Assembly: GCA_021808445.1 (NCBI GenBank)
Contig: JAKBBP010000012.1
Location: 1-64,000 of the forward strand
Direction of reading: 5' to 3'
Source of the DNA: Pseudomonadota bacterium
GTDB lineage: Bacteria; Pseudomonadota; Gammaproteobacteria; Burkholderiales; Burkholderiaceae_C
Length of the DNA stretch: 64,000 nt
Part shown: piece after piece, positions 37,264 through 47,074 of the stretch
Position numbering within the stretch: position 1 is the first letter of the stretch
Layout: every line of letters starts with the position of its first letter
The notes under the pieces: model-generated
Databases searched by the model: none
Seen by the model: the letters and a program-made list of their open reading frames with translations, nothing else
Told to the model about the DNA's origin: nothing
Made by a program: the position numbers and the translations under genes

Positions 37264-38732
37264 ACCTCAAGCCTTTGTTGCACCCCTTCGGCTCCCGGTC
37301 GCGCCCGGCGTGGCGCCTGGTCGCGGTGGCAGGCGTCCTGGCCATGCTGGGAGGCTGCGCCTCGACCGGATCGAGCCAGCCCCAGGCGCACATGATGACC
37401 GGGAAGCGCCTCGGACTGAAGGCCACGGACGTGGTCTTCCCGACGCAGGACTGGTGGACCCGCTTCGGCGACGCCGAGCTGGACCGTCTGGAGCAGCAGG
37501 CCCTGGCCGGCAGCCCGGACCTGCAACAGGCGCAGGCGCGCGAACGCGAGGCCGAAGCCGCCACCGGGGTCGCCCACAGCGCGCTGCTGCCGCAGGTGGG
37601 CGCCGGTCTGTCGACCACTCGCGAGCGATTCAGCGCCAACGGCTATTTCCCGCCCCCGATCGGCGGCAGTACCTTCACCGAGGACCAGCTCACGCTGCGC
37701 GGGAGCTACGAGCTCGACTTCTTCGGGCGCAACCGCGCACGCCTGCGCGCCGCCGTGGGCCAGCAGCGCGCGGCCCAGGCCCAGGTACAGGCCGCGCGGG
37801 TGATGCTCACCTCGGACGTCGCCGCCGCCTACTTCCGGCTGGCGGGGCTGGTCGCGCAGGAGCATGTGCTGCAAGCCAGCCTGCAACAGCGCCGAAGCAT
37901 CGCGCGACTGGTGGGCGAGCGTGCGCGCGCCGGCCTGGACAACACGCTGCAACAACGCCAGGCGCAGGCACAGATTCCGCAGTTGCGCGTGGACCTCGAT
38001 GCCAACCTGCAGGCCCAGCAGCAGGCGCGCCACGCCCTGGCCGCCTTGATGGGCGCCGGCCCGCAGGCCACCGCCGGGCTGCATCCCCGCCTGGCCGAGG
38101 TGCCGCTGCCCCAGCTGCCCGCGAGCCTGCCGCTCAGCCTGATCGGGCGCCGGCCCGACATCGTGGCGGCGCGCTGGCAGGTGCAAAGCGCGCTGGCCTC
38201 GGTGGCCGAAGCCAAGGCCCGGTTCTACCCGGACATCAATCTCTCGGCCTTCATCGGTTTCGACTCCATCAGCCTGAGCAACTTCCTGAACACGGGAAGC
38301 CGCGAGTTCGGCGTCGGTCCGGCCATCGACCTGCCGATTTTCGAGGGCGGCGCGCTGCGTGCGAACCTTCGCGCGCATGACGCGCAGGCCGACGAGGCCG
38401 TCGATGCCTACAACGCCACCCTGGTCCGTGCCGTGCGCGAGGCGGCGGACGCCATCTCGCAGCGGCGCTCCACCCAGGCGCAGCTCCAGGCGCAGTCCCG
38501 GGCGCTCAAGCTCGCCAGCCAGGCGCATCGCCTCGCGGGACAGCGCTACGCCGCCGGTCTGGGCAACGAACTCGTGGTGCTGCAGACCCAGGAGCCGGTG
38601 CTGCAACTGCGGCAGCTCGGCGCGCGTCTGAAGACCCAGGCCCTGGTGGACGACGTCGCGCTGATCCGGGCGCTCGGCGGCGGATACGACGCCGCGGGCA
38701 GCACACCGACCGCTGCCGCACAAGCCCGCTGA
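37260..38732 (+). CDS. Outer-membrane efflux lipoprotein (NodT/OprM family)
   Basis: A 490-residue outer-membrane factor. The lipobox LGGC places the acylated cysteine at residue 33. Two TolC-like repeats follow, with DWWTRFGDAELDRL, YELDFFGRNRARLRAAV, LPLSLIGRRPDIVAARW and PIDLPIFEGGALRANL typical of the NodT subfamily. It forms the exit duct for the EmrAB-type pump encoded downstream. The operon order is regulator, duct, adaptor, carrier. Confidence 0.93.
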   Translation: MNLKPLLHPFGSRSRPAWRLVAVAGVLAMLGGCASTGSSQPQAHMMTGKRLGLKATDVVFPTQDWWTRFGDAELDRLEQQALAGSPDLQQAQAREREAEAATGVAHSALLPQVGAGLSTTRERFSANGYFPPPIGGSTFTEDQLTLRGSYELDFFGRNRARLRAAVGQQRAAQAQVQAARVMLTSDVAAAYFRLAGLVAQEHVLQASLQQRRSIARLVGERARAGLDNTLQQRQAQAQIPQLRVDLDANLQAQQQARHALAALMGAGPQATAGLHPRLAEVPLPQLPASLPLSLIGRRPDIVAARWQVQSALASVAEAKARFYPDINLSAFIGFDSISLSNFLNTGSREFGVGPAIDLPIFEGGALRANLRAHDAQADEAVDAYNATLVRAVREAADAISQRRSTQAQLQAQSRALKLASQAHRLAGQRYAAGLGNELVVLQTQEPVLQLRQLGARLKTQALVDDVALIRALGGGYDAAGSTPTAAAQAR

Positions 38733-38778
38733 AACCGTACACAACCCCAAGACAACCAAGCATTCCACGGAGCTTCGC

Positions 38779-40053
38779 ATGAGCGCCAACCCGCAATCCA
38801 ACAACCCGACCCCGAACGGCGATGCCGACGCGAAGGCCGCGCGCCGCCGCCAGCTGATGCTCGGAGCCATCGGCACCTTCGTCGTGCTGGGCGTCGTCTA
38901 CGGCGGCTACCAGTACTGGCAGTCCACGCGCGAGGTCAACACCGACGATGCCTACGTGAACGGCGATCTGGTGCAGGTCACCCCCCAGGTCGGTGGCACG
39001 GTCACCGAAATCGGTGCCGACGACACCCAGGTGGTGCGTGCCGGCCAGACCCTGGTGCGCCTGGACGGGGCCGATGCCCGCGTGGCGCTGCAGCAGGCCG
39101 AGGCCCAGCTGGGCCAGGCCGTGCGCGGACTGCGCGTGACCTATGCGCAGACGGCCGCCCTGGAATCGCAGGTCGCGGTGCGTGAGACCGACGTGGCCAC
39201 CGCGCGCGCCAACCTGGCCAAGGCCGAGGACGCCCTGGAACGTCGTCGCAAGCTGGCCGGAACCGGCGCGGTCGGAGCCGAGGAGCTCCGTCAGGCCCAG
39301 ATCGCCGTGCAGGAGGCTCGCAGTTCCCTGCGCACCGCGCAGAGCGCGGTCAAGGCGGCGCGCGCTCAGGTGGCCGCCAGCGAGGCCCAGACCGCGGGCA
39401 CGGTGCTCGCCCACAATCCGACCGTGCGCCTGGCCGCGGCCCGCGTGCGGGAGGCCTACCTTGCGCTGGAGCGCACCGACGTGGTCGCCCCGGTCAGCGG
39501 CGTGGTGGCGCGACGTACCGTGCAGCTCGGACAGCGCGTCGCCCCCGGCACGCCGCTGATGACCGTGGTGCCGCTGGACAAGGTCTGGGTGGACGCGAAT
39601 TTCAAGGAAACCCAGCTGCGCGAGCTGCGCATCGGCCAGCCCGCCAAGGTGGTCGCCGACATCTATGGCAGCCACGTGAGCTATGACGGCAAGGTCGTGG
39701 GTATTTCCGCGGGCAGCGGCTCGGCCTTCGCGCTGCTGCCGGCCCAGAACGCCACGGGCAACTGGATCAAGGTGGTGCAACGCATCGCCGTGCGCATCGC
39801 GCTGGATCCCGCTCAGCTGCGCAAGCACCCGCTGCGCGTGGGCCTGTCCACCGAGGCGACCGTGGACATCCGCGACCACTCGGGCACGCCCGTGATCGGC
39901 CTGACTCCCACCCAGCCGGTGGCGCAGACCGACATGTACGCCGCCAACTGGGCCAAGGCCGACAAGCTGGTGGCGCGCATCATCGCCCAGAACGTCAGCG
40001 GCATGCCCGCCCGCGAGGTCGGGCTGCATGCCGGCCGGCGGGCGCGCCGCTGA
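38779..40053 (+). CDS. HlyD/EmrA-type membrane fusion protein
   Basis: A 424-residue periplasmic adaptor. One N-terminal membrane helix (MLGAIGTFVVLGVVYGGYQYW) is followed by NTDDAYVNGDLVQVTPQV, the hallmark of EmrA-like adaptors, then a lipoyl half-motif, a long alpha-helical hairpin (about residues 110-215) and the second half-motif VVAPVSGVVARRTVQLGQ. It bridges the inner-membrane carrier to the outer-membrane factor. A GGAGC site precedes the ATG. Confidence 0.93.
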   Translation: MSANPQSNNPTPNGDADAKAARRRQLMLGAIGTFVVLGVVYGGYQYWQSTREVNTDDAYVNGDLVQVTPQVGGTVTEIGADDTQVVRAGQTLVRLDGADARVALQQAEAQLGQAVRGLRVTYAQTAALESQVAVRETDVATARANLAKAEDALERRRKLAGTGAVGAEELRQAQIAVQEARSSLRTAQSAVKAARAQVAASEAQTAGTVLAHNPTVRLAAARVREAYLALERTDVVAPVSGVVARRTVQLGQRVAPGTPLMTVVPLDKVWVDANFKETQLRELRIGQPAKVVADIYGSHVSYDGKVVGISAGSGSAFALLPAQNATGNWIKVVQRIAVRIALDPAQLRKHPLRVGLSTEATVDIRDHSGTPVIGLTPTQPVAQTDMYAANWAKADKLVARIIAQNVSGMPAREVGLHAGRRARR

Positions 40054-40080
40054 GCGCCGCCGCCGCACCGGAGTTCCACC

Positions 40081-41679
40081 ATGACCGATACGGTCGTCAT
40101 CGAGGAAGCAGCCGCGGGCGCCACGCCCGAGCCTTCCCACCCCAGCCACCTGCAGCCGCTGCGCGGCAGCGCGCTGGTGCTGGGAACCGTGGCGCTGAGC
40201 CTGGCCACGTTCATGAACGTGCTGGACACTTCCATCGCCAACGTGTCCCTGCCGGCCATCGCCGGGGATCTGGGGGTGAGTTCGTCGCAGGGCACCTGGG
40301 TCATCACCTCCTTCGGGGTGGCCAACGCCATCGCGGTGCCGCTCACCGGATTCGTGACCCAGCGCTTCGGCGCGGTGAAGGTGTTCGTCACCAGCATCCT
40401 GCTGTTCACCCTGTTTTCCTTCCTGTGCGGGCAGGCGCCCAGCCTGCCGGTGCTGATCCTGTTTCGCGTGCTGCAGGGCGCGTCGGCCGGGCCGATGATC
40501 CCGCTGTCGCAGACCTTGCTGTTGTCGAGCTACCGCAGCGAGCGCTCGGGGATGGCCCTGGCCATGTGGTCCATGACCACGCTGGTGGCGCCCATCACGG
40601 GGCCCCTGCTCGGGGGCTGGATCACCGACAACATCTCCTGGCCCTGGATTTTCTACATCAACGTGCCGGTGGGCCTGATCTGCGCCAGCGTCACCCTGAC
40701 CATCTACCGCACTCGCGAGACCCCCACGCGCAAACTGCCCATCGACTGGACCGGCCTGGGCCTGCTCGTGGTGTGGGTCGGAGCCCTGCAGATCATGCTG
40801 GACAAGGGGCAGGAGCTGGACTGGTTCGGCTCCAGCACCATTCGCCTGCTGGCCATCGCGGCCTTCATCGGCTTCGTGCTGTTCCTGATCTGGGAGCTGC
40901 ACGACGAACACCCGGTGGTCGACCTCAGCCTGTTCAGGATCCCGAACTTCACCATCGGCACCATCATGCTGGCGCTGGCCTACGCCATGTTCTTCGGCTC
41001 GCTGGTGCTGCTGCCCCTGTGGCTGCAGGAATTCGTCGGCTACACCGCCACCGAGGCCGGCGAGGTGCTGGCATGGGTGGGCCTGTTCGCCCTGGCCATT
41101 TCGCCGGTGATCGGGCGCTACGTGCAATCCGTGGACACGCGCTGGCTGACCACGGTCTCCTTCGCCGTGTTCGCCCTGGTGTTCTGGATGCGCTCGCGCT
41201 TCACCGTCGGCGACAGCTACTGGGACTACTCCCTGCCCACGCTGATCCAGGGCATCTCCACGGCGATGTTCTTCATCCCGCTGCTGTCCATCGTGCTGGG
41301 CGGACTGCCCCCGCATCGCATCGCGGCGGCCTCGGGACTGTCGAACTTCGCGCGCATCACCGCCGGCTCCTTCGGCACGTCGATCTACACCACCTGGTGG
41401 ACCAATCGCGCGATCCTGCACCACGTGCAACTGGCCGAGCACATCCAGCTGGGCAACCCGGCCACGGACTACGCGCTGGGCCTGGCCAGTCATCTGGGGC
41501 TGAACCACCAGCAGGCCCTGAGCCTGATCGACCGCCTGGTGCAGCAGCAGTCCTACACCATCGCGGTGGACGAGATGTTCCGGCTGAGCGCCTGGCTGTT
41601 CCTGGCGCTCATCGTGCTGGTCTGGCTGGTCAAGCCCACGCACAACGGCGCCAAGGTCGACGCCAGCGCCGCGCATTGA
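40081..41679 (+). CDS. EmrB/QacA-family (DHA2) drug:proton antiporter
   Basis: A 532-residue, fourteen-helix MFS carrier. Signatures are LDTSIANVSLPAIAGDLG in helix 1, LTGFVTQRFGAVKVF in loop 2-3, and GPLLGGWITDNISWPWIFYIN (motif C region) in helix 5. It should export lipophilic drugs or acids through the tripartite complex made with the two preceding gene products. It follows the adaptor gene by 27 bases. Confidence 0.93.
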   Translation: MTDTVVIEEAAAGATPEPSHPSHLQPLRGSALVLGTVALSLATFMNVLDTSIANVSLPAIAGDLGVSSSQGTWVITSFGVANAIAVPLTGFVTQRFGAVKVFVTSILLFTLFSFLCGQAPSLPVLILFRVLQGASAGPMIPLSQTLLLSSYRSERSGMALAMWSMTTLVAPITGPLLGGWITDNISWPWIFYINVPVGLICASVTLTIYRTRETPTRKLPIDWTGLGLLVVWVGALQIMLDKGQELDWFGSSTIRLLAIAAFIGFVLFLIWELHDEHPVVDLSLFRIPNFTIGTIMLALAYAMFFGSLVLLPLWLQEFVGYTATEAGEVLAWVGLFALAISPVIGRYVQSVDTRWLTTVSFAVFALVFWMRSRFTVGDSYWDYSLPTLIQGISTAMFFIPLLSIVLGGLPPHRIAAASGLSNFARITAGSFGTSIYTTWWTNRAILHHVQLAEHIQLGNPATDYALGLASHLGLNHQQALSLIDRLVQQQSYTIAVDEMFRLSAWLFLALIVLVWLVKPTHNGAKVDASAAH

Positions 41680-41723
41680 GGGCCGTGGTGATGCCTGCGC
41701 GGATCCCGGGTTAGGATCCGCGC

Positions 41724-42371
41724 ATGCTCGACGAACCCTCCACCCTGGTGCTGTGCATTCGCCACGGCGAAACCGACTGGAACGCGGCGCGGCGTGTCCA
41801 GGGGCACACCGACATCGACCTCAATGCCCGTGGCTTCGCGCAGGCCGCGGCGCTGGCGCGGGCGCTGGCGGGGCAGACCCTGCACGCCATCTACAGCAGC
41901 GACCTGCGGCGCGCTCGCCATACCGCCGAGCCTCTGGCGCGCGAGCGCGACATGCCTCTGCGCTTCGAGCCCGCCTTGCGTGAACGGGCCTTCGGAACGT
42001 TCGAAGGCCGCACATTCACCGAACTCGAAACCCTGCACCCGCAGGAATGCGAGCGCTGGCGCAGACGCGACCCTGAATGGGGAGCGCCAGGCGGCGGTGA
42101 GGTCCTGCGGGACTTCCGCGACCGCGTCCGGGACGCCTTGCTGGCCATCGCCAGGCGCCATCGTGGACAGACCGTGGCCGTCCTGACCCATGGCGGGGCG
42201 CTGGACTGTCTCTACCGCATCGCCACCGGCCAGGACCTGAGCGCAGCACGCACCTGGGAACTGCGCAATGCCGCCATCAACCGCCTGCTGGTCAGTGAAG
42301 ACCACGTCGGCCTGGTGGGCTGGAATGATTGCGGCCACCTGGACGAGGTGCTCGACGAGAGCGGAGTCTGA
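41724..42371 (+). CDS. Histidine phosphatase family protein (phosphoglycerate-mutase-like)
   Basis: A 215-residue protein. The catalytic RHG box is R13-H14-G15 in LCIRHGETDWN; SSDLRRARHTAEPLAR carries the second arginine, ERAFGTFEGRT the acid/base glutamate region and VLTHGGALD the second histidine. Family members dephosphorylate sugars, nucleotides or cobalamin precursors; cofactor-independent GpmB-like phosphatase is the closest general label. No operon partner is evident: emrB ends 45 bases upstream and vgrG begins 151 bases downstream. Confidence 0.87.
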   Translation: MLDEPSTLVLCIRHGETDWNAARRVQGHTDIDLNARGFAQAAALARALAGQTLHAIYSSDLRRARHTAEPLARERDMPLRFEPALRERAFGTFEGRTFTELETLHPQECERWRRRDPEWGAPGGGEVLRDFRDRVRDALLAIARRHRGQTVAVLTHGGALDCLYRIATGQDLSAARTWELRNAAINRLLVSEDHVGLVGWNDCGHLDEVLDESGV

Positions 42372-42522
42372 TCCCTCCCGGTGGTTCCATGTCCCCACGC
42401 CTATCAGGCCCAGCGGAACTTTCCTGCGGCCTCGCGCTCTGACACCGTAGTCAGGCCCGGACCTTGGATGCGGCGGCCGCCACCGTGGCGGCGTCGCGAG
42501 GCGGGCGAGCGGGGGGCGGGGC

Positions 42523-45500
42523 ATGGAGTACGAGGAGTCGCAGTGGTCGCGTACCGACGTGGCGCAGCGCTTCGCGCTGCGTGTGAGCGGACCGGCGCTG
42601 CGGGTGCTGAGCCCGCAGGAGCTGGACGACACCGAGGTGTCGCTGAGCTGGCGGGTGATGGAGTTCGAGGGCTCCGAGGGGCTGGACGAGCTGTTCGTCT
42701 ACCGCGTCCGGCTCAAGCGCGCGCGGGGCTTCGACCCGGAGTTCAAGCGCTGGCAGCGCGATTCCGCTCGGGTATGCGGCCAGTGGCTGACGGTGCACGT
42801 GGCGCTTCCCGCAGGGGGGCTGGAGCACCGCGCGGGGCCGCACACGTGGAGCTGGAAGCGTGGGTGGCGGCCGATCAGCGGCATCGTGGCCGACGTGGCG
42901 CACCTGGGCTTTGACGACGCCGACGAGGAATACGAGCTGGAGCTGAGGCCGTGGCTGTACGAGGCCACGCTGCGCGGGGACTGCCGCATCTACCAGGACC
43001 TGGACGTGCGGCAGATTCTGGAGCGCGTGCTGGGCGGGTACTCGCATGCGGTCCAGTGGAGGCTGGAGGCCAGCTACCCGAGGCGCGACTTCCAGGTGCA
43101 GTACCACGAGACCGACCTGGAGTTCTTCGAGCGCCTGGTGCAGGAGTGGGGCATTCACTACCACTTCGAGCACCAGGTGGGCAGCTGCGTGCTGGTGCTG
43201 GGGGACCACGTGTCGGCCTTCGGGCTGCCGAGCGCGAAGCTGTACGAGCGGCTTTGGTGCCTGGAGGGCAGCCTGGAGGGGCCGGGCAGCAGCGAGGCGC
43301 CGCGCTGGTCGGACAACCCGGAGTGCATCGAGGCGCTGCGCTGGTGCGAGAAGCTGGTGCCTGGGCGCTGGGAGGGGGCGGACTACGACTACCAGCACCC
43401 GTGGTGGGTGAGCTCGGTGCAGGAGCGCGACGAACTGCCGGTGGCGCACGGGGACCTGGGGGGCAGCCACTGGAGGGGCCACGCGGGGGTGGATGCGGCC
43501 CAGCCCTGTGCCGGGCACGAGCCACCGCGAGCGGGGCAGCCAGGCTTGCGTGAGCAGGCGCAATGGCTGGCGCATCGCAGGTTGCAGGCGCTGCGCGCGC
43601 CCTTCGAACGCGCGCGCGGGCGCGGGGCGCTGCGCGGAATGCAGCCGGGCACGCAGCTGTACGTGCAGGGGCACTGGCTGGCCCCCTGCAACGACTGGTT
43701 CGTGGTGCTGGGAACGCGACTGCGCATGGCGCCGCCCGAGGGCTGGAAGGCGCCGCCGTGGGAATGGTGCGAGGCCTGGCAGGAGGGGGCCTGGGAGGTG
43801 AGCTGCGAATTCGAGCTGCACCCCTCGCGCACGCCGCTGCGTCCGCAGCTGCGCCGGCCCAAGCCGGCGGTGGAGAGTTTCCAGACGGCCATCGTGATGG
43901 GGCCCACGCCCATTCCGGGCCGGCACCCCGAGGAGCCCTGCGTGGATGCGCTCGGACGCATCCGGGTGCGCTTCCCCTGGGACCCGGATGAGCCGCAGGA
44001 CGAGCGGGCGAGCTGCTGGGTGCGCATGGCGGCGCCGGCGGCGGCCGACCTGGCCGGCGAGATCTGGGTGCCGCGCGCCGGCCAGGAGGTGGTGGTGAGT
44101 TTCCTGGAGGGCGACTGCGACACGCCGGTGGCCGTGGGCGCGGTGTACAGCGAGGCCAACCCTCCGCCGTGGCGTCTGCCGGACAACGCGGCGCTCAGCG
44201 GCGTGCGCACGCGCGCCTGGAGCCGCGAGCGAGGGGGCAACCGTGCGATGGGGGCGAGCAACCAGCTGGTGTTCGACGACACCGCCGGGCAGCTGCAGGT
44301 GCAGCTGGCCAGCGATCAGGCACGCAGCCAGCTCAGCCTGGGGGTGCTGACCGAGCTGCTGGGGGAGGAGGGGCGCGGGCATCCGGTGCGCGGGCGTAGC
44401 CGTGGCGAGGGCTTCGAGCTGCGCACCGACGGCGAGGGCGTGGTGCGGGCCGGCCGGGGGCTGTTGCTGAGCACGCACGCGCGCTGGCGCGGGGCCGGGG
44501 CGATGCTGGGGATGCAGGAGCCGCTGCGCCTGCTGCGGCGAGCGCAGCGCGCGTGGCTGCGCGGCCTGCAGGAGCCGGGCTGGGAGCCGGGCGGGGAGGC
44601 GGGCGGGGAGGCGGGGGCGGGCAGTGGGCAGGTCGGAGATGCACAGGCGGGAGATGCACAGGTGGGAGATGCGCACTGGCAGCGCGAGCGCGAGGCCTTC
44701 GCGCGCCAGCTGCGCGAGCACCTGGAGACGCTGCAGCGCTGGAACGCGCAGGCCAGGCAGGAGTTGCGCGAGCTCAGCGAGACGCAGCACCTGGGCGCAC
44801 AGGCCAGGGCGCAGGAGCCGTCCCCCGTCTCGCCGCTGCTGGCGGCCAGCGCCGGCTCGCTGCTGGCGCTCAGCGACCAGGGCATCCGGCTGGTGGCCCA
44901 GGGCAGCCTGGGCCTGAGTGCCGGGGGCGACGTGCAGCTCAGCGCCGCGCGCAGGCTGCTGCTGCGCGCCGGGCGTGGGCTGCAGCTGCTGGCGCGCCGC
45001 GCCGGCCTGTTCCTGGTGGCGCGGGCCGGGCTGGTGCAACTGCAGGCCCACCAGGGCGACATCCACATGGAGGGGCGCGAGGTGCTGGTGGAGTCGGCCG
45101 AGGACTGGGTGGAAATCGTGGGGGACAAGGAGCTGGTGGCCGAGTTCGGCAACACCCGCCTGCGCCTGAGCGACGAGGGCATCGAGATCGAGGCGCCGGC
45201 CGAGTTCCTGGCGCAGGCCTCGAGCTTCGGCTTCGACGGGCCGACCACGCTGCGCCGCCTGCTGGGGCTGGGCGAGGAGGTGCCGGTGCGGCGCTGCGAG
45301 GTGCCCGCATCCCCCGGGGCCGCGCCGGCCCAAGGCACGCTGCGGCGCATCGTGCCCGTCGTGTTCCTGCCCGGGCTGATGGGCTCGAACCTGCGCCTGA
45401 GCCGCCGGCGCACCGAGCGCCTGAAGCGCAAGGACAACCGGGCCTGGCGTCCCGATGACATGGGTCTGGGTACCCTGCTCGGGCTGGATGTCCTGGGATC

Positions 45501-47073
45501 GTTTCTCAAGGAGGCCACGCCGCGCCAGCGCCAGCTCAACTTCGACCCCGCCGAGACCGAACTCGACAGCTACGCCGGCACGGGCCAGCCCGAGCGTTTC
45601 GACGCCACACCCGCGGACGACGCGCGCCACGACAACGTGCAGCCCCTGCCCGAGGTGGAACCCCTGCTGGTGCGCCGCCCCCGCCCGAGTCGCGGCGAGG
45701 CCTTCGAGCTGGCATGGAGCGAGCCCGAACGCGACCTCGACGCCGGGCGCAAGGGGCGACTGCGCGGCTGGAGCGAGGTGCACCTGCAAAGCTACGGCCA
45801 GGCGCTGCACACGCTGGAGGAGTACCTGAACACCATCCGGCCCGCCCCGGACGATCCGCGGGAGCCACCCCCGTCCAGCCCCCAGAAGCTCAGCAACGTC
45901 TGGCTGCCCTTCGCGAGCCGTAAGGGCAGCTACAGCCGCGAGGGCCTGAGGGATCTGGGGCCGGCCGGCGTGGAGCCCTCGCACTGGGGGCGCCTGGCGT
46001 CCGCAGGAGCCCGGCCCGCCGCACTGGGCGACGAGGACGTGCTGCGCCTGGCCGACACGCTGTACCCGGTGCATGCCATGGGCTACAACTGGCTGCAGTC
46101 CAACGCCCAAAGCGCCTGCGAGCTGGCCGGGCGCATGCGCGCGCTCATGGCGCATTACCGCGAGCGCGGCCAGGCGCAGGGCATCCGCTGCGACCATGTG
46201 CTGGTGTACACCCACAGCATGGGCGGGCTGGTGGCGCGCGCGCTGGCCCACCCGGACATGGGGGGGATGGGGCCCTCGGAGCTGGGTGGCGTGTGCTTCG
46301 GTGCCATGCCCACGCACGGCGCGGGCACCACCTACAAGCGCATGCGCGCGGGCATGGCCGGCGAGGGCGGGCTGGCGCTGGTACGACGCATCCTGGGTTC
46401 CACGGCACGCGAGATGGTGCCGGTGGTGGCCAACGCCAGCGGTCCGCTGGAGCTGTTCCCGGCCGCAGCCTATGGCGAGGACTGGCTGCGCGTGCGCTGG
46501 GTGGACGCCCAGGGCCGCGAGCAGCTCCAGGTCCTCGACCTGCAGCGCGCCGTGCACGATCCCGGATGCTGGTGGCGGGTGGTGCATCCCGACTGGGTGA
46601 ACCCGGCGAACCAGGATCCCGACCGCGCCTCCTTCGAGGCGGTCGGAAGGCGCCTTCGGGAAGCCGCTGCCTTCCATCGGCGACTAGCCTCACTTTCAGC
46701 CTTTGCCAACAGCCACGCCAGTTATGGCAACGACCCGAGCCAGAAGACCTGGGGCAACGTGACCTGGGCCTGCGTGGAGCCCCTTCCCGCCTGCGCGGAT
46801 CCCGATCCCGGCAGCTGGGCCCTGGTGCACGACGATGCGCAGGGAAGCATCCGGGTGCGCAGCGGCGACGCGGAATTCGAGCTCAGGCTGCAGGCCCCGG
46901 CCGATGCGGGGGACGGCACCGTCCCCGCCGAGCGCAGCGGGGCGAAGGCCCCGGTGCAGGGCTGCCTGTGGGAGCAGAAGGGCTACGAACACCAGGGCAG
47001 CTACCAGGCTCCCGAGGTGCTGTCGGCCACGCTGTACGCGATGGTCCGCATGGACCAGAAGTCTCGTTCCTGA
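42523..47073 (+). CDS. Evolved VgrG spike with C-terminal lipase-like effector domain
   Basis: A 1,516-residue protein. Residues 1 to about 440 form the gp27-like base (FEGSEGLDELFVYRV, YHETDLEFFERLVQEWGIHYHF), about 450-560 the gp5 OB fold (DALGRIRVRFPWDPD, AGQEVVVSFLEGD), about 575-900 the needle and DUF2345-like repeats, split by a low-complexity insert (about 686-720). From about residue 940 there is an alpha/beta hydrolase: VVFLPGLMGSNLRL gives the oxyanion-hole region and YTHSMGGLVARA the nucleophile S1232. It would tip a type VI secretion tube and attack membrane lipids of rivals. Phospholipase activity is inferred. Immunity genes follow 15 bases later. Confidence 0.9.
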   Translation: MEYEESQWSRTDVAQRFALRVSGPALRVLSPQELDDTEVSLSWRVMEFEGSEGLDELFVYRVRLKRARGFDPEFKRWQRDSARVCGQWLTVHVALPAGGLEHRAGPHTWSWKRGWRPISGIVADVAHLGFDDADEEYELELRPWLYEATLRGDCRIYQDLDVRQILERVLGGYSHAVQWRLEASYPRRDFQVQYHETDLEFFERLVQEWGIHYHFEHQVGSCVLVLGDHVSAFGLPSAKLYERLWCLEGSLEGPGSSEAPRWSDNPECIEALRWCEKLVPGRWEGADYDYQHPWWVSSVQERDELPVAHGDLGGSHWRGHAGVDAAQPCAGHEPPRAGQPGLREQAQWLAHRRLQALRAPFERARGRGALRGMQPGTQLYVQGHWLAPCNDWFVVLGTRLRMAPPEGWKAPPWEWCEAWQEGAWEVSCEFELHPSRTPLRPQLRRPKPAVESFQTAIVMGPTPIPGRHPEEPCVDALGRIRVRFPWDPDEPQDERASCWVRMAAPAAADLAGEIWVPRAGQEVVVSFLEGDCDTPVAVGAVYSEANPPPWRLPDNAALSGVRTRAWSRERGGNRAMGASNQLVFDDTAGQLQVQLASDQARSQLSLGVLTELLGEEGRGHPVRGRSRGEGFELRTDGEGVVRAGRGLLLSTHARWRGAGAMLGMQEPLRLLRRAQRAWLRGLQEPGWEPGGEAGGEAGAGSGQVGDAQAGDAQVGDAHWQREREAFARQLREHLETLQRWNAQARQELRELSETQHLGAQARAQEPSPVSPLLAASAGSLLALSDQGIRLVAQGSLGLSAGGDVQLSAARRLLLRAGRGLQLLARRAGLFLVARAGLVQLQAHQGDIHMEGREVLVESAEDWVEIVGDKELVAEFGNTRLRLSDEGIEIEAPAEFLAQASSFGFDGPTTLRRLLGLGEEVPVRRCEVPASPGAAPAQGTLRRIVPVVFLPGLMGSNLRLSRRRTERLKRKDNRAWRPDDMGLGTLLGLDVLGSFLKEATPRQRQLNFDPAETELDSYAGTGQPERFDATPADDARHDNVQPLPEVEPLLVRRPRPSRGEAFELAWSEPERDLDAGRKGRLRGWSEVHLQSYGQALHTLEEYLNTIRPAPDDPREPPPSSPQKLSNVWLPFASRKGSYSREGLRDLGPAGVEPSHWGRLASAGARPAALGDEDVLRLADTLYPVHAMGYNWLQSNAQSACELAGRMRALMAHYRERGQAQGIRCDHVLVYTHSMGGLVARALAHPDMGGMGPSELGGVCFGAMPTHGAGTTYKRMRAGMAGEGGLALVRRILGSTAREMVPVVANASGPLELFPAAAYGEDWLRVRWVDAQGREQLQVLDLQRAVHDPGCWWRVVHPDWVNPANQDPDRASFEAVGRRLREAAAFHRRLASLSAFANSHASYGNDPSQKTWGNVTWACVEPLPACADPDPGSWALVHDDAQGSIRVRSGDAEFELRLQAPADAGDGTVPAERSGAKAPVQGCLWEQKGYEHQGSYQAPEVLSATLYAMVRMDQKSRS
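44589..44673. repeat. Short in-frame tandem repeats in the vgrG linker
   Basis: Two copies of the 12-base GGGCGGGGAGGC (44589-44612) and, after a short gap, three near-identical 15-base units (44629-44673) that encode VGDAQ, AGDAQ and VGDAH. They lie between the spike and the DUF2345-like part of VgrG and keep the reading frame. Confidence 0.85.
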
Positions 47074-47074
47074 G

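Noticed and set aside
38506..41676. A 1,056-codon open frame antisense to emrA-emrB
   Set aside because: The product is low complexity and the opposite strand holds two complete, motif-bearing transporter genes.
42451..46677. A 1,408-codon open frame antisense to vgrG
   Set aside because: It mirrors the GC-biased codon pattern of vgrG, has a low-complexity His/Gln/Pro/Arg-rich product and no recognisable domain; the plus strand is clearly coding.
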